Source of the DNA: Myroides oncorhynchi
Lineage (GTDB): Bacteria; Bacteroidota; Bacteroidia; Flavobacteriales; Flavobacteriaceae
Assembly: GCF_020905415.1 (NCBI RefSeq)
Contig: NZ_JAJJMP010000001.1
Location: forward strand, 248,001 to 312,000
Direction of reading: 5' to 3'
Length of the DNA stretch: 64,000 bases
The stretch's first letter is position 1; every line of letters starts with the position of its first letter. The translations under genes and the position numbers were made by a program. Positions 1 to 9,813 of the stretch are shown piece after piece. The notes beneath the pieces are model-generated. The model did no database searches. It had not been told where the DNA came from and saw only the letters and a list, made by a program, of their open reading frames with translations.

Positions 1-269
1 TCTATCCCATAAGCATAGCCACCTACTACCCAATTTCTTCTAACTGCACTAATCGTAGGGTACTCATTTAAGTATTCATTTTTATCTACTAACACTTTAT
101 ATATTCCTTCTTCTTCAGAAGCAGTAAGTGTGATATATTTTTTAATCTCAGTAATATCTTTTTGAGCAGACTCTTTATGCACTGCCTTAACTTCTCTCTC
201 TTGTCCAAAACTAATTTGACTTACTAGTACAAGACAAAGCACTAAACAATGTGATATAATATTTTTCAT
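1..269 (-). CDS. Secreted protein of unknown function, truncated by window edge
   Basis: A reading frame opens at the ATG at 269 and runs off the left edge, leaving 89 codons. The first 22 or so residues (MKNIISHCLVLCLVLVSQIS, then FGQ) form a signal peptide ending just before QERE, so the product is exported. The mature part is hydrophilic and then turns into short strand-like segments (KYITLTAS, YKVLVDKNEY, NWVVGGYAYG). I do not recognise the family. It lies downstream of the giant surface protein on the same strand, 65 bases away, with a hairpin between them. It could be a periplasmic or surface partner, but that is inference. The gene is certainly longer than what is seen here. Confidence 0.75.
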   Translation of the reverse strand, partial: MKNIISHCLVLCLVLVSQISFGQEREVKAVHKESAQKDITEIKKYITLTASEEEGIYKVLVDKNEYLNEYPTISAVRRNWVVGGYAYGI

Positions 270-291
270 ATCTTTTAGATTTAGTTAATAC

Positions 292-321
292 TTCGCATAG
301 CTTATAAAAAAGCTATGCGAA
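292..321 (-). terminator. Hairpin after the giant surface protein gene
   Basis: A perfect 12-bp stem (292-303 with 310-321) has a 6-nt loop. It lies just past the stop of the surface-protein gene. On the minus strand the stem is not followed by a clear U-run, so it may only attenuate or stabilise the transcript and allow some readthrough into the next gene. Confidence 0.5.
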
Positions 322-333
322 CTATAAATTATA

Positions 334-3300
334 TTATTTTACAACGAATACGATTGTCATGAAAGTAGCAGGAGTAGAATCTCCAATTACTTCATAAGTC
401 AATAAACCATTGCTATCAACTGACATGATTGTCACAACTGAGCTATCGTGGTATGTTACATAGTAATCTAAATCTGTTGCTTTAGTTGTATTAGGGATAC
501 TTGACACAGCACCAGTACTATTTAAATGACTAGCTACATTTACAAATTGCGCTAAATATTCTTCGTGTAAATTTCTTGTTTTCAAACCTTTTACAGTCGT
601 ATCAAATACTACTGGAGGCATATAGAATACTTTAGGCATTGCAGATTTCACATCAACTGTAAACTCATTTGCTTTATCACCTGTACCTGGAGTTACCACT
701 ACATCACCTGTTTCAGTTTTACCACCTGTTACAGTTGTAGGTTTTTCTTTATCTTTCCAAACCACTGTTTTAGTACCACCATTATCAACTGTTGTCAATA
801 CTTGGTTGTTGTTACCTGGTTGTAATTTTGCTGGAGTAATTGCTCCATTAGCAACATCTACATTAGCTCCTTTTAATAAAGCTGTTGCACCGTTATCAGC
901 ACCTGTAATAGTAATTGTACCTTCTGTAGAAGTTAACGCTTTACCATTTGTAACAGTTCCTGCATCAACTACTGGTTTTTTCCATTCTACTTTTGCATCT
1001 GCACCTGTACCAGTTGTAGTAAGAACTTCTCCATCATTTCCACCTTGTACTTTTTCAGGAGTAACTGCTTTATTATCTAAATCAGCTGTTTGGATTGTTC
1101 CATCAGCGATCTTATCAGAAGTAATTGCATCACCTGCTATTTTTTCAGTAGTTACAGCATTGTTAGCTAATTCTTTAGCTGTAATACCACCTTCTTTAAT
1201 AGAAAGTTTAGCAGCTTTTAATAAAGAACCTTCAGCTAATGCGATTGTACTATCTTTTTCACCTACTACAATAATTCCATCTGTTGTAAGATCTCTACCA
1301 TTTGTAACAGTTCCTGCATCAACTACTGGAGTTTTCCATTCTACTGTCTTAGTACCTGCATTATCAACAGTTGTCAATACTTGGTTTGTATCTCCTGCCT
1401 TTAATTTGTCTGCTGTAATAGCGTTATTAGCAATAGAAAGTTCAATATCAGCTAATACTGATTTTTCAACAACTTTCTTATCTGTATTAACCAAGATAAT
1501 TCCATCAGTAGTTAATGTTTTAGCATCAGTAACATTTGCTACACCAACATTTGGTGTACCTGGTTTCCAAGTTTTTGTTTTTTCATTATAAACTAGAGCT
1601 TGACCATCGGTACTTGGTTTAGTTTCACTTACAGGAGTACCTTGAATACCACCTACAACTGTTTTACCATCTTTAAGGATTACATCACCTTCTAATTTTA
1701 ACTCAGCAGGTTGACCATTAACAGTAGAAACTAACTTATCTCCATCAGCTTTTAATTCGTTAGATGTAGCAGCTTTCTCAGGTGTAGTCCAAGTTACCTT
1801 ACCATCTTTGTCAGATGTTAATACTTGACCATCTTTATCTCCTCCTTTAATTTCTAAAGCAACATTGTTAAATGTAGAGTTTAGACTTTCTACACCATTA
1901 TTTACAAGGATTGTAGTAGAACTAACTTTCCCTTTCGCCAATTCGGTATTTACTTTAGCAAAGTCAACATCTAAAGCTCCAGTAGTAGCATTCTTAGTTA
2001 AGCCTTCTCCTGCTACTGAAGCGTCGATTTTATCAGCTGTAACGGAACCATCTTTCAACATATCGGCTGTAATAGCTTGAACTAAATCAGCTTTACCATC
2101 TACACCGTTTACAGTAGAAATCAACTCATTACCAACAATTTTCAAACCATTAGTAGTTCCTACTTCTTGTTTAGTAACCCATTTAGTAACTCCACCTTCT
2201 GTCACTAATACTTGGCCTTCAGTACCTGGAGCTAATTTATCTGCTGGTAATTGACCACCTAACTCTTCTAATTTGATATTAGCTTCAACTACATCAACAG
2301 TATATTCTGTGTTTTTACCAGTAGTCCCTGGTCCTGTTGTTACAACAGTAACTTTATCAGAACCGTTTATTACTGAAGTTGTTTTTTGTCCTGCTTGAAT
2401 AGCTGGAGTTAAATCTAATCCTGTTCCTGGTACACCATTAACAGTAGTAACTAATTTATTGTCTGCATCTAAAGAGTTTCCAACTGTATCAATAACTTTC
2501 ACTTCAGAAAGAACTCCATTTACATTAGAAACGATAGTATTGTTATCAGTTTTTGCATCAGCACCTACTCCTATAGTTTTCTTAGTTAATTCATTAGTAG
2601 TAGGTGTTTTATCAACCCATTTAGTTTCACCACCTTCAGTAACTAATACTTGACCTTCATTACCTGGAGTTAATTTATCAGCTGGTAATTGATCTACCCA
2701 TTCAGTAACTTTATGAGTTTCTTTTATATCAGCACCATTAGCATCTTTACCTACAACAATCTCTTTTGTTGTAGTAACTAAAACTTGACCGTCTTTAGTA
2801 CCTCCTTGAACCTCAATCACTGTACCATCTAATAAAGCTTGACTTCCACCAAATACTTTAATAGATCCAGAAGTAAGAGCTTTACCATTTAATGCTTTAC
2901 CAGTAACTTCTTGATAAGTTACTTTACCGTCTTTATCACTAACAGCAACACGTTTGTCAGTACCTTGACCACCGTTTAACATTCCGTCTGTTACTTTAAA
3001 AGTTAAGTCTACTTCTTTAGAAACACCATTTACATTAGATACTAATTTGTTGTCAGCTCCTAAAGTAAACTCATTTGTAGTAGCCTCTTTTTTGTCTACC
3101 CATTTAGTTACACCTCCTTCAGTTACTAAGACTTGACCGTCTTTACCTGCTTTGATTTTCTCAGTTGTAACAGCTCCTGTACCAAGTTTACCTTCTGTAA
3201 TAGCACCATCAGCTATACCTAAGATTACATCTTTTAATAAAGCATTTACTGCTTCTAATGAATTACTTACTGTAGCACCAGTAGTAACTGTAATTCCATC

Positions 3301-5772
3301 ACCTCTTAATGATTTTGCTTTTAACTCATCAGCAGTACCACCTTTAGTGATAGTGTCTTCTAATAAGTTTTTAACAGAAGTTTGTTTTAACTCTCCTGTA
3401 ATAGGATCAGTTAATACGATATTATTAATAGATGGGTTAGTTTTAACATCTTCTAAACCTTCAATAACAAGCTCTTTTCCTTTACTTGTAGTTAAAATAG
3501 TTTTCTCTGTTAGTTGACCACCTAATTTTATTTCACCATCAGCTGATTTAGTTAATCCGTTACCTGCAGTAACTGTATTTCCTAAATCATTTGCAGGCAT
3601 CCATTTAGTAACTTCTTTACCATTCTCAGTAACAGTTACTAATACTTGACCTTCTTTACCTGCTGCAATCTTCTCATTGGTTACAGCACCATCAGTAATT
3701 TGAGTAGTCGTTACTTGACCTCCCATATTACCTAAGTTTAATTCACCTTCAACTACATCAACTACGTACTCAGTATTTTTACCAGTAGTAGTTCCTACAA
3801 CAGTTACTTTATCAGAACCTTTGTCAACAGAAGTTGTTTTTTGTCCTGCTTGAATAGCTGGAGTTAAATCAACTCCCTCTCCTGCTTTACCATTAACAGT
3901 AGTAACTAATTTATTATCTTTATCTAAAGAGTTTCCAATTGAATTAACAATATCAGCTGTTTTAGAAACACCGTTTACATTAGATGTCATTGTGTTACCA
4001 GCAGAAGTCAATTCGTTAGATGTAGCATCTTTCTTATCAACCCATTTAGTAACTTCTTTACCGTTTTCAGTAACAGTCACTAATACCTGACCATTAGAAC
4101 CTGCTGCAATCTTCTCAGTTGTAACAGCACCTGCTCCTAATTTATCTGTAGTTACAGCACCTTGACCAATCTTATCTTCAGTAACTGCACCAGCTGCAAT
4201 AGCTAAAGTCACATCTTTTAAGATAGCATCTTCACCTTTTGTAACAACGATATCTGTTGAACTTAAAGTTCCTTTAGTACCTGCTACTGTATTAATCTTA
4301 CCAACTAATTCATCGATTGCACCTTGTACATCTTTAGAAGTTAATCCAGAAGTAGCATTATTATAACCTGAAGCTTTAGCATTCGTATCTATCTTCGCTA
4401 ATTCTTTTCCAGATTTATCAGTAAAAGTGTAAACTCCTTCTTTCTCTATTACTTTTAATGTATTAGCATCAAATTTAGTTCCTTCAGCACCTGGTTTTAA
4501 CTTACCGTCTGTACCATAATCAGCTTCATTATAATAAATAAAAGTACCGTCTCCTTTATCTAATAAAGTAGTAATCGTTTCATTAGCTTTTACCATATCC
4601 TTGATAATAGCTGCATCTTCTTTTACCCATTTAACAATACCATCTTTATCTGTAACTAATACAGTACCTGCATCACCTTTAGCCATCTTTTCTGGAGTAA
4701 TCGCACCATCTTCGATAGATAATTTCACATCTTTCAATGTAGCGTTAGAACCACCATCAACAACGATTCCTGTCCCTGTAATTCCTTTAGAAGAAACTAC
4801 ACTATTCTCAGTTAATGAAACAGTAGACGTCTTACCATTAACAGTACTTGTTAATTTGTTTCCATCTAAAGCAAGATCATTAGAAGTATTTCCTTCTACG
4901 ATTTCTTTTTGTGTTTTATAAGTAACATTACCATCTTTATCAGCTACTGCAACACGATTATCATCTCCTTTACCAGCAGATAATTTATCGTTAGTTACAG
5001 CACCACCTTGTAACATACCATTGCTAATCTTATTAGTCAAGTCTGTCTTACCTTCTACACCATTAACTGTAGAAACTAATTCACTTCCCTTAACATTTAA
5101 GTTATTAGCAGTATGATCCTTTAGGATTTGAGCAATATCAATATTGTTTACATTTCTATCTTCATCTGTATAAGATAAAGTACGTGTAGTACCATTATAC
5201 AATAATGAAGTAACTGTTTCAGCTTTATCGATGAACTGTTTTAACACAGTATCAAAAGCAGGGTATACACCACCTTTTAATATTTCTGTAATATCTCCAA
5301 CTACATCGATAGTTTGAACAGTACCTTTCTCATTTGTATAGATATACTTTCCAGCTTTCTGTCTATCAACATTAGTAGTTGTTTCGCTAAATAATCCTTT
5401 AATAAGGTTAGCTACTTTATCACCATTTAAATTAAGTATATTTTGAAATTGATCAGATACTATCTTAGGAATATCTTTATCAGCAGTAAGACGTGCCCAT
5501 TTCGCGCCATCCCAGTAATAATATCCCGGTGTAATGTCTTTTTTCTCTGTAGTCTTAGTAGCATATACTAATAAACTTTCAACGTTACCATTTGTGATAG
5601 TTGATTTATCTGTCGTACTTGTTAAAGCTACGTTAGGAATTAATAAACCTCTATTAGAAGATTCAATTAATAACTCTGCCGATTTGTTTGGAGTTGCAGT
5701 ACCAATACCTACTTGTGCATTAGCAGCCATAGCACCCATAAGTAAAGCAACTGATAGTAATCTTTTTTTCAT
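334..5772 (-). CDS. Giant repetitive cell-surface protein (adhesin-like), 1812 aa
   Basis: A 19-residue signal peptide (MKKRLLSVALLMGAMAANA) is followed by QVGIGTATPN, the usual start of Bacteroidota surface proteins with tail-fibre-like repeats. Residues ~100-1700 are degenerate modules built from three recurring elements: AIT/AVT-xxKL/KI, GQVLVTxxGxxTKWV (at least 12 copies) and STVNG/SNVNG (at least 9 copies). The final ~110 residues are a different, non-repetitive domain (FYMPPVVFDTT to MTIVFVVK). I see no type IX secretion C-terminal signal, no lipobox and no LPXTG, so the anchoring route is unclear. Composition is rich in T, N, V, G and K and lacks Cys, which is typical of extracellular fibrous proteins. 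The role, adhesion or surface layer, is inferred. Two membrane-anchored AraC-type regulators lie upstream on the same strand. Confidence 0.85.
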   Translation of the reverse strand: MKKRLLSVALLMGAMAANAQVGIGTATPNKSAELLIESSNRGLLIPNVALTSTTDKSTITNGNVESLLVYATKTTEKKDITPGYYYWDGAKWARLTADKDIPKIVSDQFQNILNLNGDKVANLIKGLFSETTTNVDRQKAGKYIYTNEKGTVQTIDVVGDITEILKGGVYPAFDTVLKQFIDKAETVTSLLYNGTTRTLSYTDEDRNVNNIDIAQILKDHTANNLNVKGSELVSTVNGVEGKTDLTNKISNGMLQGGAVTNDKLSAGKGDDNRVAVADKDGNVTYKTQKEIVEGNTSNDLALDGNKLTSTVNGKTSTVSLTENSVVSSKGITGTGIVVDGGSNATLKDVKLSIEDGAITPEKMAKGDAGTVLVTDKDGIVKWVKEDAAIIKDMVKANETITTLLDKGDGTFIYYNEADYGTDGKLKPGAEGTKFDANTLKVIEKEGVYTFTDKSGKELAKIDTNAKASGYNNATSGLTSKDVQGAIDELVGKINTVAGTKGTLSSTDIVVTKGEDAILKDVTLAIAAGAVTEDKIGQGAVTTDKLGAGAVTTEKIAAGSNGQVLVTVTENGKEVTKWVDKKDATSNELTSAGNTMTSNVNGVSKTADIVNSIGNSLDKDNKLVTTVNGKAGEGVDLTPAIQAGQKTTSVDKGSDKVTVVGTTTGKNTEYVVDVVEGELNLGNMGGQVTTTQITDGAVTNEKIAAGKEGQVLVTVTENGKEVTKWMPANDLGNTVTAGNGLTKSADGEIKLGGQLTEKTILTTSKGKELVIEGLEDVKTNPSINNIVLTDPITGELKQTSVKNLLEDTITKGGTADELKAKSLRGDGITVTTGATVSNSLEAVNALLKDVILGIADGAITEGKLGTGAVTTEKIKAGKDGQVLVTEGGVTKWVDKKEATTNEFTLGADNKLVSNVNGVSKEVDLTFKVTDGMLNGGQGTDKRVAVSDKDGKVTYQEVTGKALNGKALTSGSIKVFGGSQALLDGTVIEVQGGTKDGQVLVTTTKEIVVGKDANGADIKETHKVTEWVDQLPADKLTPGNEGQVLVTEGGETKWVDKTPTTNELTKKTIGVGADAKTDNNTIVSNVNGVLSEVKVIDTVGNSLDADNKLVTTVNGVPGTGLDLTPAIQAGQKTTSVINGSDKVTVVTTGPGTTGKNTEYTVDVVEANIKLEELGGQLPADKLAPGTEGQVLVTEGGVTKWVTKQEVGTTNGLKIVGNELISTVNGVDGKADLVQAITADMLKDGSVTADKIDASVAGEGLTKNATTGALDVDFAKVNTELAKGKVSSTTILVNNGVESLNSTFNNVALEIKGGDKDGQVLTSDKDGKVTWTTPEKAATSNELKADGDKLVSTVNGQPAELKLEGDVILKDGKTVVGGIQGTPVSETKPSTDGQALVYNEKTKTWKPGTPNVGVANVTDAKTLTTDGIILVNTDKKVVEKSVLADIELSIANNAITADKLKAGDTNQVLTTVDNAGTKTVEWKTPVVDAGTVTNGRDLTTDGIIVVGEKDSTIALAEGSLLKAAKLSIKEGGITAKELANNAVTTEKIAGDAITSDKIADGTIQTADLDNKAVTPEKVQGGNDGEVLTTTGTGADAKVEWKKPVVDAGTVTNGKALTSTEGTITITGADNGATALLKGANVDVANGAITPAKLQPGNNNQVLTTVDNGGTKTVVWKDKEKPTTVTGGKTETGDVVVTPGTGDKANEFTVDVKSAMPKVFYMPPVVFDTTVKGLKTRNLHEEYLAQFVNVASHLNSTGAVSSIPNTTKATDLDYYVTYHDSSVVTIMSVDSNGLLTYEVIGDSTPATFMTIVFVVK
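2375..2500. repeat. Long in-frame direct repeat inside the surface gene (partner at 3830-3955)
   Basis: Bases from 2375 and from 3830 match almost perfectly for more than 100 bp, with the first ~40 bp identical. The offset is 1455 bp, exactly 485 codons. Recombination between the copies would delete or duplicate 485 residues without breaking the frame. Confidence 0.8.
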
Positions 5773-6543
5773 AACAATAATAATTAATCTCTAAATATTG
5801 ATAGTTAATGTTTAGACTTTTTACTCTTACCACATGAGGGTATATTAGGACTAAACAACTTTTATATTATGAGTAATAAATCTTCATTCAATACTCAACA
5901 CTTTTGTTCTTTTTTGCAAATCAAGTATCCAATAATATGGCACACTCTTATTACAGTGATTTCTGTACCAAAAGTCTAACAAATAGTAGCTGTATATGTT
6001 TCAATACATTGGTGCGTCGTATTTTCCAACATATTGAAACGTATTAAAAACAATCATAAATAACTAATAATCAAATAAATAAACAAATACAGTATGTTAC
6101 AACAAACTAAAACAAGGATAATAGGTTTCAATAAAAAAAGATTATAGACTTACATCCAAAAAAACGAGTAGTTAAGGTTCTAAAAACACACCCAAATAAG
6201 AATTTCTATAGTTCGTTAATTATTTTTTACAACACTATAATCACTCTTATAAGATATTTTGGAACAATATGTATGGTAAATTCCTTGTAATAATCTTATT
6301 AAAATCATTTTACTCTGATAATAACCTTGTATCAAATACAACAATTATTCTAAATCAAACAACATAGATAACAAAGGAGGCTGTAACTTATACACATTAG
6401 AGCATTTTACAATTCTAATACAGATTCATTCAAGGATATATCTATCATAAAACAGTAAGTTTTTTATAAATTGATATACCACAAATACAATAAAAGAAAG
6501 AAAGCATAATCATAACTACTACAAGTAACTAGTACTTATTAAT
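5773..6543. other. Gene-free AT-rich stretch upstream of the surface protein gene
   Basis: I see no open frame of useful length on either strand. The part next to 5772 must carry the promoter of the surface-protein gene, but I find no convincing TAnnTTTG element. The long leader region leaves room for regulator binding by the adjacent AraC-type proteins, which is inference only. Confidence 0.5.
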
Positions 6544-6550
6544 AAACAAA

Positions 6551-6586
6551 AAAAGTCACATACATAAGCGAAATGTTGTGACTTTT
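6551..6586 (-). terminator. Rho-independent terminator, duplicate copy
   Basis: A 10-bp stem (6551-6560 with 6577-6586) has a 16-nt loop. On the minus strand it is followed by a run of seven T. It now stands about 200 bases past the end of the regulator gene as a second stop. Confidence 0.75.
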
Positions 6587-6677
6587 GATAAATTACGTTC
6601 TACACTATCTAAGAAAATCAAGATAATTATTGTTGCTTGTAGTTCTGATTATTGTTAAAAGATTTTCTAAAAACAAA

Positions 6678-6713
6678 AAAAGTCACATACATGGGCGAGA
6701 TGTTGTGACTTTT
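6678..6713 (-). terminator. Rho-independent terminator of the regulator gene
   Basis: It has the same 10-bp stem as the copy at 6551 (6678-6687 with 6704-6713), followed on the minus strand by a T-run. It lies 42 bases beyond the stop codon of the AraC-type regulator. Confidence 0.8.
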
Positions 6714-6754
6714 GATAAGATGGATTCTACACTGGCTATGTAAAATCAGGGTAA

Positions 6755-7900
6755 TTATTGTTGCTTGTCGTTCTGACCTTGTTGATTCTCAATATACTCT
6801 GAAGGAGAAACTCCTACATATTTCTTAAATGCTCTAAAAAACGAAGTCCTCGAATTAAATCCTGATTCCTCTCCCAATTCGTTTACAGAAACATTATAAT
6901 TTCGTTCGATTAGTGTGTTTTTTGCAAAATCAATTCTCAATTCATTGATATAGGCATTAAAATGCTTGCCATATTCTGTAGAAAAAAATTGAGATAGATG
7001 GTGCTTCTGAACTTTCGTTAATTTTTCTACCATCTCTAAAGAACAGGTAGGTTTTAAATAAAGCTGATCTTTAATAATAACTTTTTCAATCTTAGTTTTA
7101 TATTCATGACTAAATTCACTAGTGAATTTAGATTTCTCATATTTATTTTGTTCAATGACTTCAACTTCTTCAGTTTTTTGTTCAACTATTATTCCTCCAT
7201 GACTAATTAATACTTCCTCGTATTTTAATCTATCTAAATAATAAAAGAACATCGTCATGGCTAAACATAAAATACCTAGATAAAGAACATTACCATCATT
7301 ATTAGGTATAGCATTATACACCACTAACCCTATAGACACAATCCCTACAAAAATCATTATCCAGATAATACGCAATACTAACAAACGTATATGTTTTACA
7401 ACATTGAGTTTACTAATAGTTAAATATCCAAATATTGAATATAGAATTAATTGTACTCCAAGAATTAAATATGCAATAAAATAATAATTTATTAAAAACT
7501 TTACATCTAGAGTTTCAAAATAAAAAAGAGATAAAAAGTAAGCTACGAAAAAAAGTATTCCAGGTAAAAAATGAATAAAAGAACTCTTAATAACATTAAC
7601 CTCATCACTTTCAATATCTTCCCCTTCCTTCATTTCTAACTGAAGTGCTCTAAAACTACAGTAAAAAAAAGGAGCATAAAACAATCCAAATGGCATACCT
7701 AAATAAATAAACACTTCATCCTCAAAACAAAATCGCACCAGGGTAGCTAAAACACAATGTGTTATAAAAAAAAGTAAAAACTTATCTAAAATCTGCTGTG
7801 ATTTACGTCTACTAACTAATCTGCTATTTATAAAATAAGATATTCCATTAAGTGTTACAGCAGCAGCCAGTATAAGTATGTATAAATAATTCTCCATCAT
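6755..7900 (-). CDS. Membrane-anchored AraC-family transcriptional regulator (381 aa)
   Basis: Residues ~1-230 hold about seven hydrophobic segments separated by short loops. A charged linker follows (~235-275), then a C-terminal AraC/XylS helix-turn-helix domain (~285-375) with the typical second-helix pattern SVNELGEESGFNSRTSFFRA and F-K-K-Y-V-G-V-S-P-S-E-Y. The layout is that of Bacteroidota regulators that sense a signal in the membrane and bind DNA from the cytoplasmic face. The ligand cannot be read from the sequence. It follows the 317-residue paralogue by 10 bases, so the two are probably co-transcribed. Its 3' end is duplicated downstream. It may control the neighbouring surface-protein gene, which is inference from position. 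Confidence 0.88.
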   Translation of the reverse strand: MMENYLYILILAAAVTLNGISYFINSRLVSRRKSQQILDKFLLFFITHCVLATLVRFCFEDEVFIYLGMPFGLFYAPFFYCSFRALQLEMKEGEDIESDEVNVIKSSFIHFLPGILFFVAYFLSLFYFETLDVKFLINYYFIAYLILGVQLILYSIFGYLTISKLNVVKHIRLLVLRIIWIMIFVGIVSIGLVVYNAIPNNDGNVLYLGILCLAMTMFFYYLDRLKYEEVLISHGGIIVEQKTEEVEVIEQNKYEKSKFTSEFSHEYKTKIEKVIIKDQLYLKPTCSLEMVEKLTKVQKHHLSQFFSTEYGKHFNAYINELRIDFAKNTLIERNYNVSVNELGEESGFNSRTSFFRAFKKYVGVSPSEYIENQQGQNDKQQ

Positions 7901-7910
7901 TTACATTATT

Positions 7911-8864
7911 TTATACCACTGCATTTCTATACATAGAGGGAGTTTGCCCTACATAATATTTAAAATACTTATTGAATGTAGATTTACTACTAAAACCACA
8001 CTCATCAACAATAGCTTCTATTGTAAGATTTTTATTATTACCAATTAATGACTTTGCATGATCAATTCTATACATTGCCAATAGTTGATAAAAACTACTA
8101 TTCATATCTTGATTAATAATCTCTGATACTTGCTGTTTACTTAAATTTAAATCTTTTGCTAATTGATCTAAATCAAACCCTAGTTCTAAAATCGTATCAG
8201 ACTGTTCGAAGTACTCAATAATATTTCTAATATGTTCATTACTCTTTTCATATACAACTGGAGTTGTTTCTCTTGTAACTTTAGATTTCGTTGTAGTTGT
8301 CTCCATTAATATTTTACTGTGACTTCTACTAACCACTAAGGTTAAAATACAGAAAACAATTGCAAAAAAATCGAATCCTCCTAAAACAAATTGACTAGCT
8401 ACTTCATACTTATTACCTATCAAATCCATTACTAAATAAAAAATACAAACTCCACTACCTGCTAAAATATAAAAACAATAAAGTCCTATAAAATTGTATA
8501 TCTCATGACTAACTTTCTCTACAATCAAATGCTTGTTTACATGATGATAAATTGATATAACATAGGTTAGTAAATAAACTATATTTAAAGTTTCATAGAG
8601 TATCTCATTTACATTAAAAGCTAAAAGTGTAATAGTCAGAGTAACTATAAAATGAATAGTACTTTTTTGAAGAATGTTTACTTGAGTACGATCGTACTTA
8701 ACCAATACATAAATAATAGGAAGAATAAAATAACCTGTAGTTAGAACTGTTGTAGAAAACTCAGTTACAAATTGTAATAATATCAATAATATACTAAGAG
8801 CAACTACCTTTTCAAAGATAGCTCTGTCATTTTCAACATTATAAGGACTACTTAATAATTTCAT
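7911..8864 (-). CDS. Membrane-anchored AraC-family transcriptional regulator (317 aa)
   Basis: It has the same architecture as its downstream neighbour but is shorter. About six hydrophobic segments lie in residues ~18-190, then a linker, then an AraC-type DNA-binding domain at ~215-315 with LDQLAKDLNLSKQQVSEII and the second helix IEAIVDECGFSSKSTFNKYF, ending YVGQTPSMYR. The two regulators are tandem paralogues that have diverged strongly in the membrane part, so they may read different signals. This is the first gene of the pair. A promoter should lie in the 950-base gap upstream, but no strong TAnnTTTG box is evident there. The effector is unknown. Confidence 0.87.
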   Translation of the reverse strand: MKLLSSPYNVENDRAIFEKVVALSILLILLQFVTEFSTTVLTTGYFILPIIYVLVKYDRTQVNILQKSTIHFIVTLTITLLAFNVNEILYETLNIVYLLTYVISIYHHVNKHLIVEKVSHEIYNFIGLYCFYILAGSGVCIFYLVMDLIGNKYEVASQFVLGGFDFFAIVFCILTLVVSRSHSKILMETTTTKSKVTRETTPVVYEKSNEHIRNIIEYFEQSDTILELGFDLDQLAKDLNLSKQQVSEIINQDMNSSFYQLLAMYRIDHAKSLIGNNKNLTIEAIVDECGFSSKSTFNKYFKYYVGQTPSMYRNAVV

Positions 8865-9522
8865 GCATCAGGTGGTGTTAAAGCATAGCGTAGATATCAG
8901 TCCTCAACACATAACATACCATACCACATATTCTGGATATGTAGAAGATGCAGAGATAAGTGGGGACTCAAATAGCAATATTCACATATTCCTATTTTTC
9001 TCTAAAGCAGTGCAAATTTATTACTTATTTCTTATTTAAAAAGAGTTTTTAACATAGCAACATCATATTTATGAAAATCATACGGATAAACTTAAAATGA
9101 CTAACATAAATCAAATATTGTACACTTTATCATTAAACTTAATTCAACAAACCTTACAATCAATAATAAATTAAAAAACAAATTACCTTTATTTTGTAAT
9201 GATTAAGAAGAATATTGTCGCAAATAAAGAATATTAGACAATTCTATATCCCTTAACACTAACATGACAAATATCATATTTTATCACCCTAGTATAACTT
9301 CTATCTAGATATCATACTACATTCACAATCTATAAATAAGACAACAAAAAGATAAAAAGTCACATTAATAAAGTAAAAAGATCAATTACTTCACATATTG
9401 AATACTCAGAAGTATATTAGAAATACTAAAAAAAGCTTCTATATCTTAAAAGCCAAAACCATACCAATTGTCTTAATAATAACAACTAAAAATCCAACAT
9501 TTTCAATACTTACATCTTTAAA
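8865..9522. other. Gene-free AT-rich region
   Basis: No credible gene is visible. The stretch separates the regulator pair from a dispersed repeat copy (9523-9664) and probably contains the regulator promoter. Confidence 0.45.
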
Positions 9523-9664
9523 CCCAGAATCTGATAGACCGATAAGCAAAAAAAGAATTATACAAGATAGGTCTGAATTAGCGACAGAAGCCCATTGTAA
9601 TATGATTATAGAGCTAATGAAAGAACTACGAAGTAGAATGGCTTGTAGTATCTAGCTAATACAA
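9523..9664 (+). repeat. Dispersed intergenic repeat, family 1, copy A
   Basis: About 140 bp shared with copies at 12279, 36314 and 48637. Conserved blocks in order are GAATTATACAA, TAGGTCTGAATTA, a short imperfect palindrome around CCATTGTAATATG, GAGCTAATGAAAGA, and a 3' block close to TTGTAGTAT-T-GCTAATAC. No coding capacity is shared among the copies. Confidence 0.7.
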
Positions 9665-9724
9665 TTACAGGGCTTAATTCTATACTATGACTCTTTACTT
9701 ATAAGAACTCACTATTGTTTCAAA

Positions 9725-9762
9725 AAAAAACGAGAATAGCATTAATGCTATTCTCGTTTTTT
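9725..9762. terminator. Terminator after the TPR protein gene
   Basis: A perfect 19-bp inverted repeat centred between 9743 and 9744 is flanked by A-runs and T-runs on the two sides, so it can act in both directions. It serves the minus-strand TPR gene that ends at 9814. Confidence 0.85.
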
Positions 9763-9813
9763 AATGTTTCATTTTAAATAAGTTCCAATGATACATATAT
9801 TTAACTTATAAGA

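Larger units (their letters stand above)
6544..6785 (-). repeat. Tandem duplication of a gene 3' end plus terminator
   Basis: Two ~112-bp copies (6544-6655 and 6671-6785, offset 127-128 bp) match closely. The second holds the last codons of the AraC-type regulator gene (…QNDKQQ, stop) and its terminator. The first encodes a matching tail (…QNYKQQ, stop) and its own terminator, but no gene body. It is the footprint of a tandem paralogue that was lost or of a partial duplication. Confidence 0.8.

Noticed and set aside
806..5794. Several plus-strand frames of 64-261 codons opposite the giant surface gene
   Set aside because: They mirror the repeats of the real gene in antisense and have no start signals of their own.
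9398..9655. 85-codon plus-strand frame
   Set aside because: It runs through dispersed repeat copy A and the AT-rich sequence before it. The composition is unlike protein and the frame is not kept in the other repeat copies.
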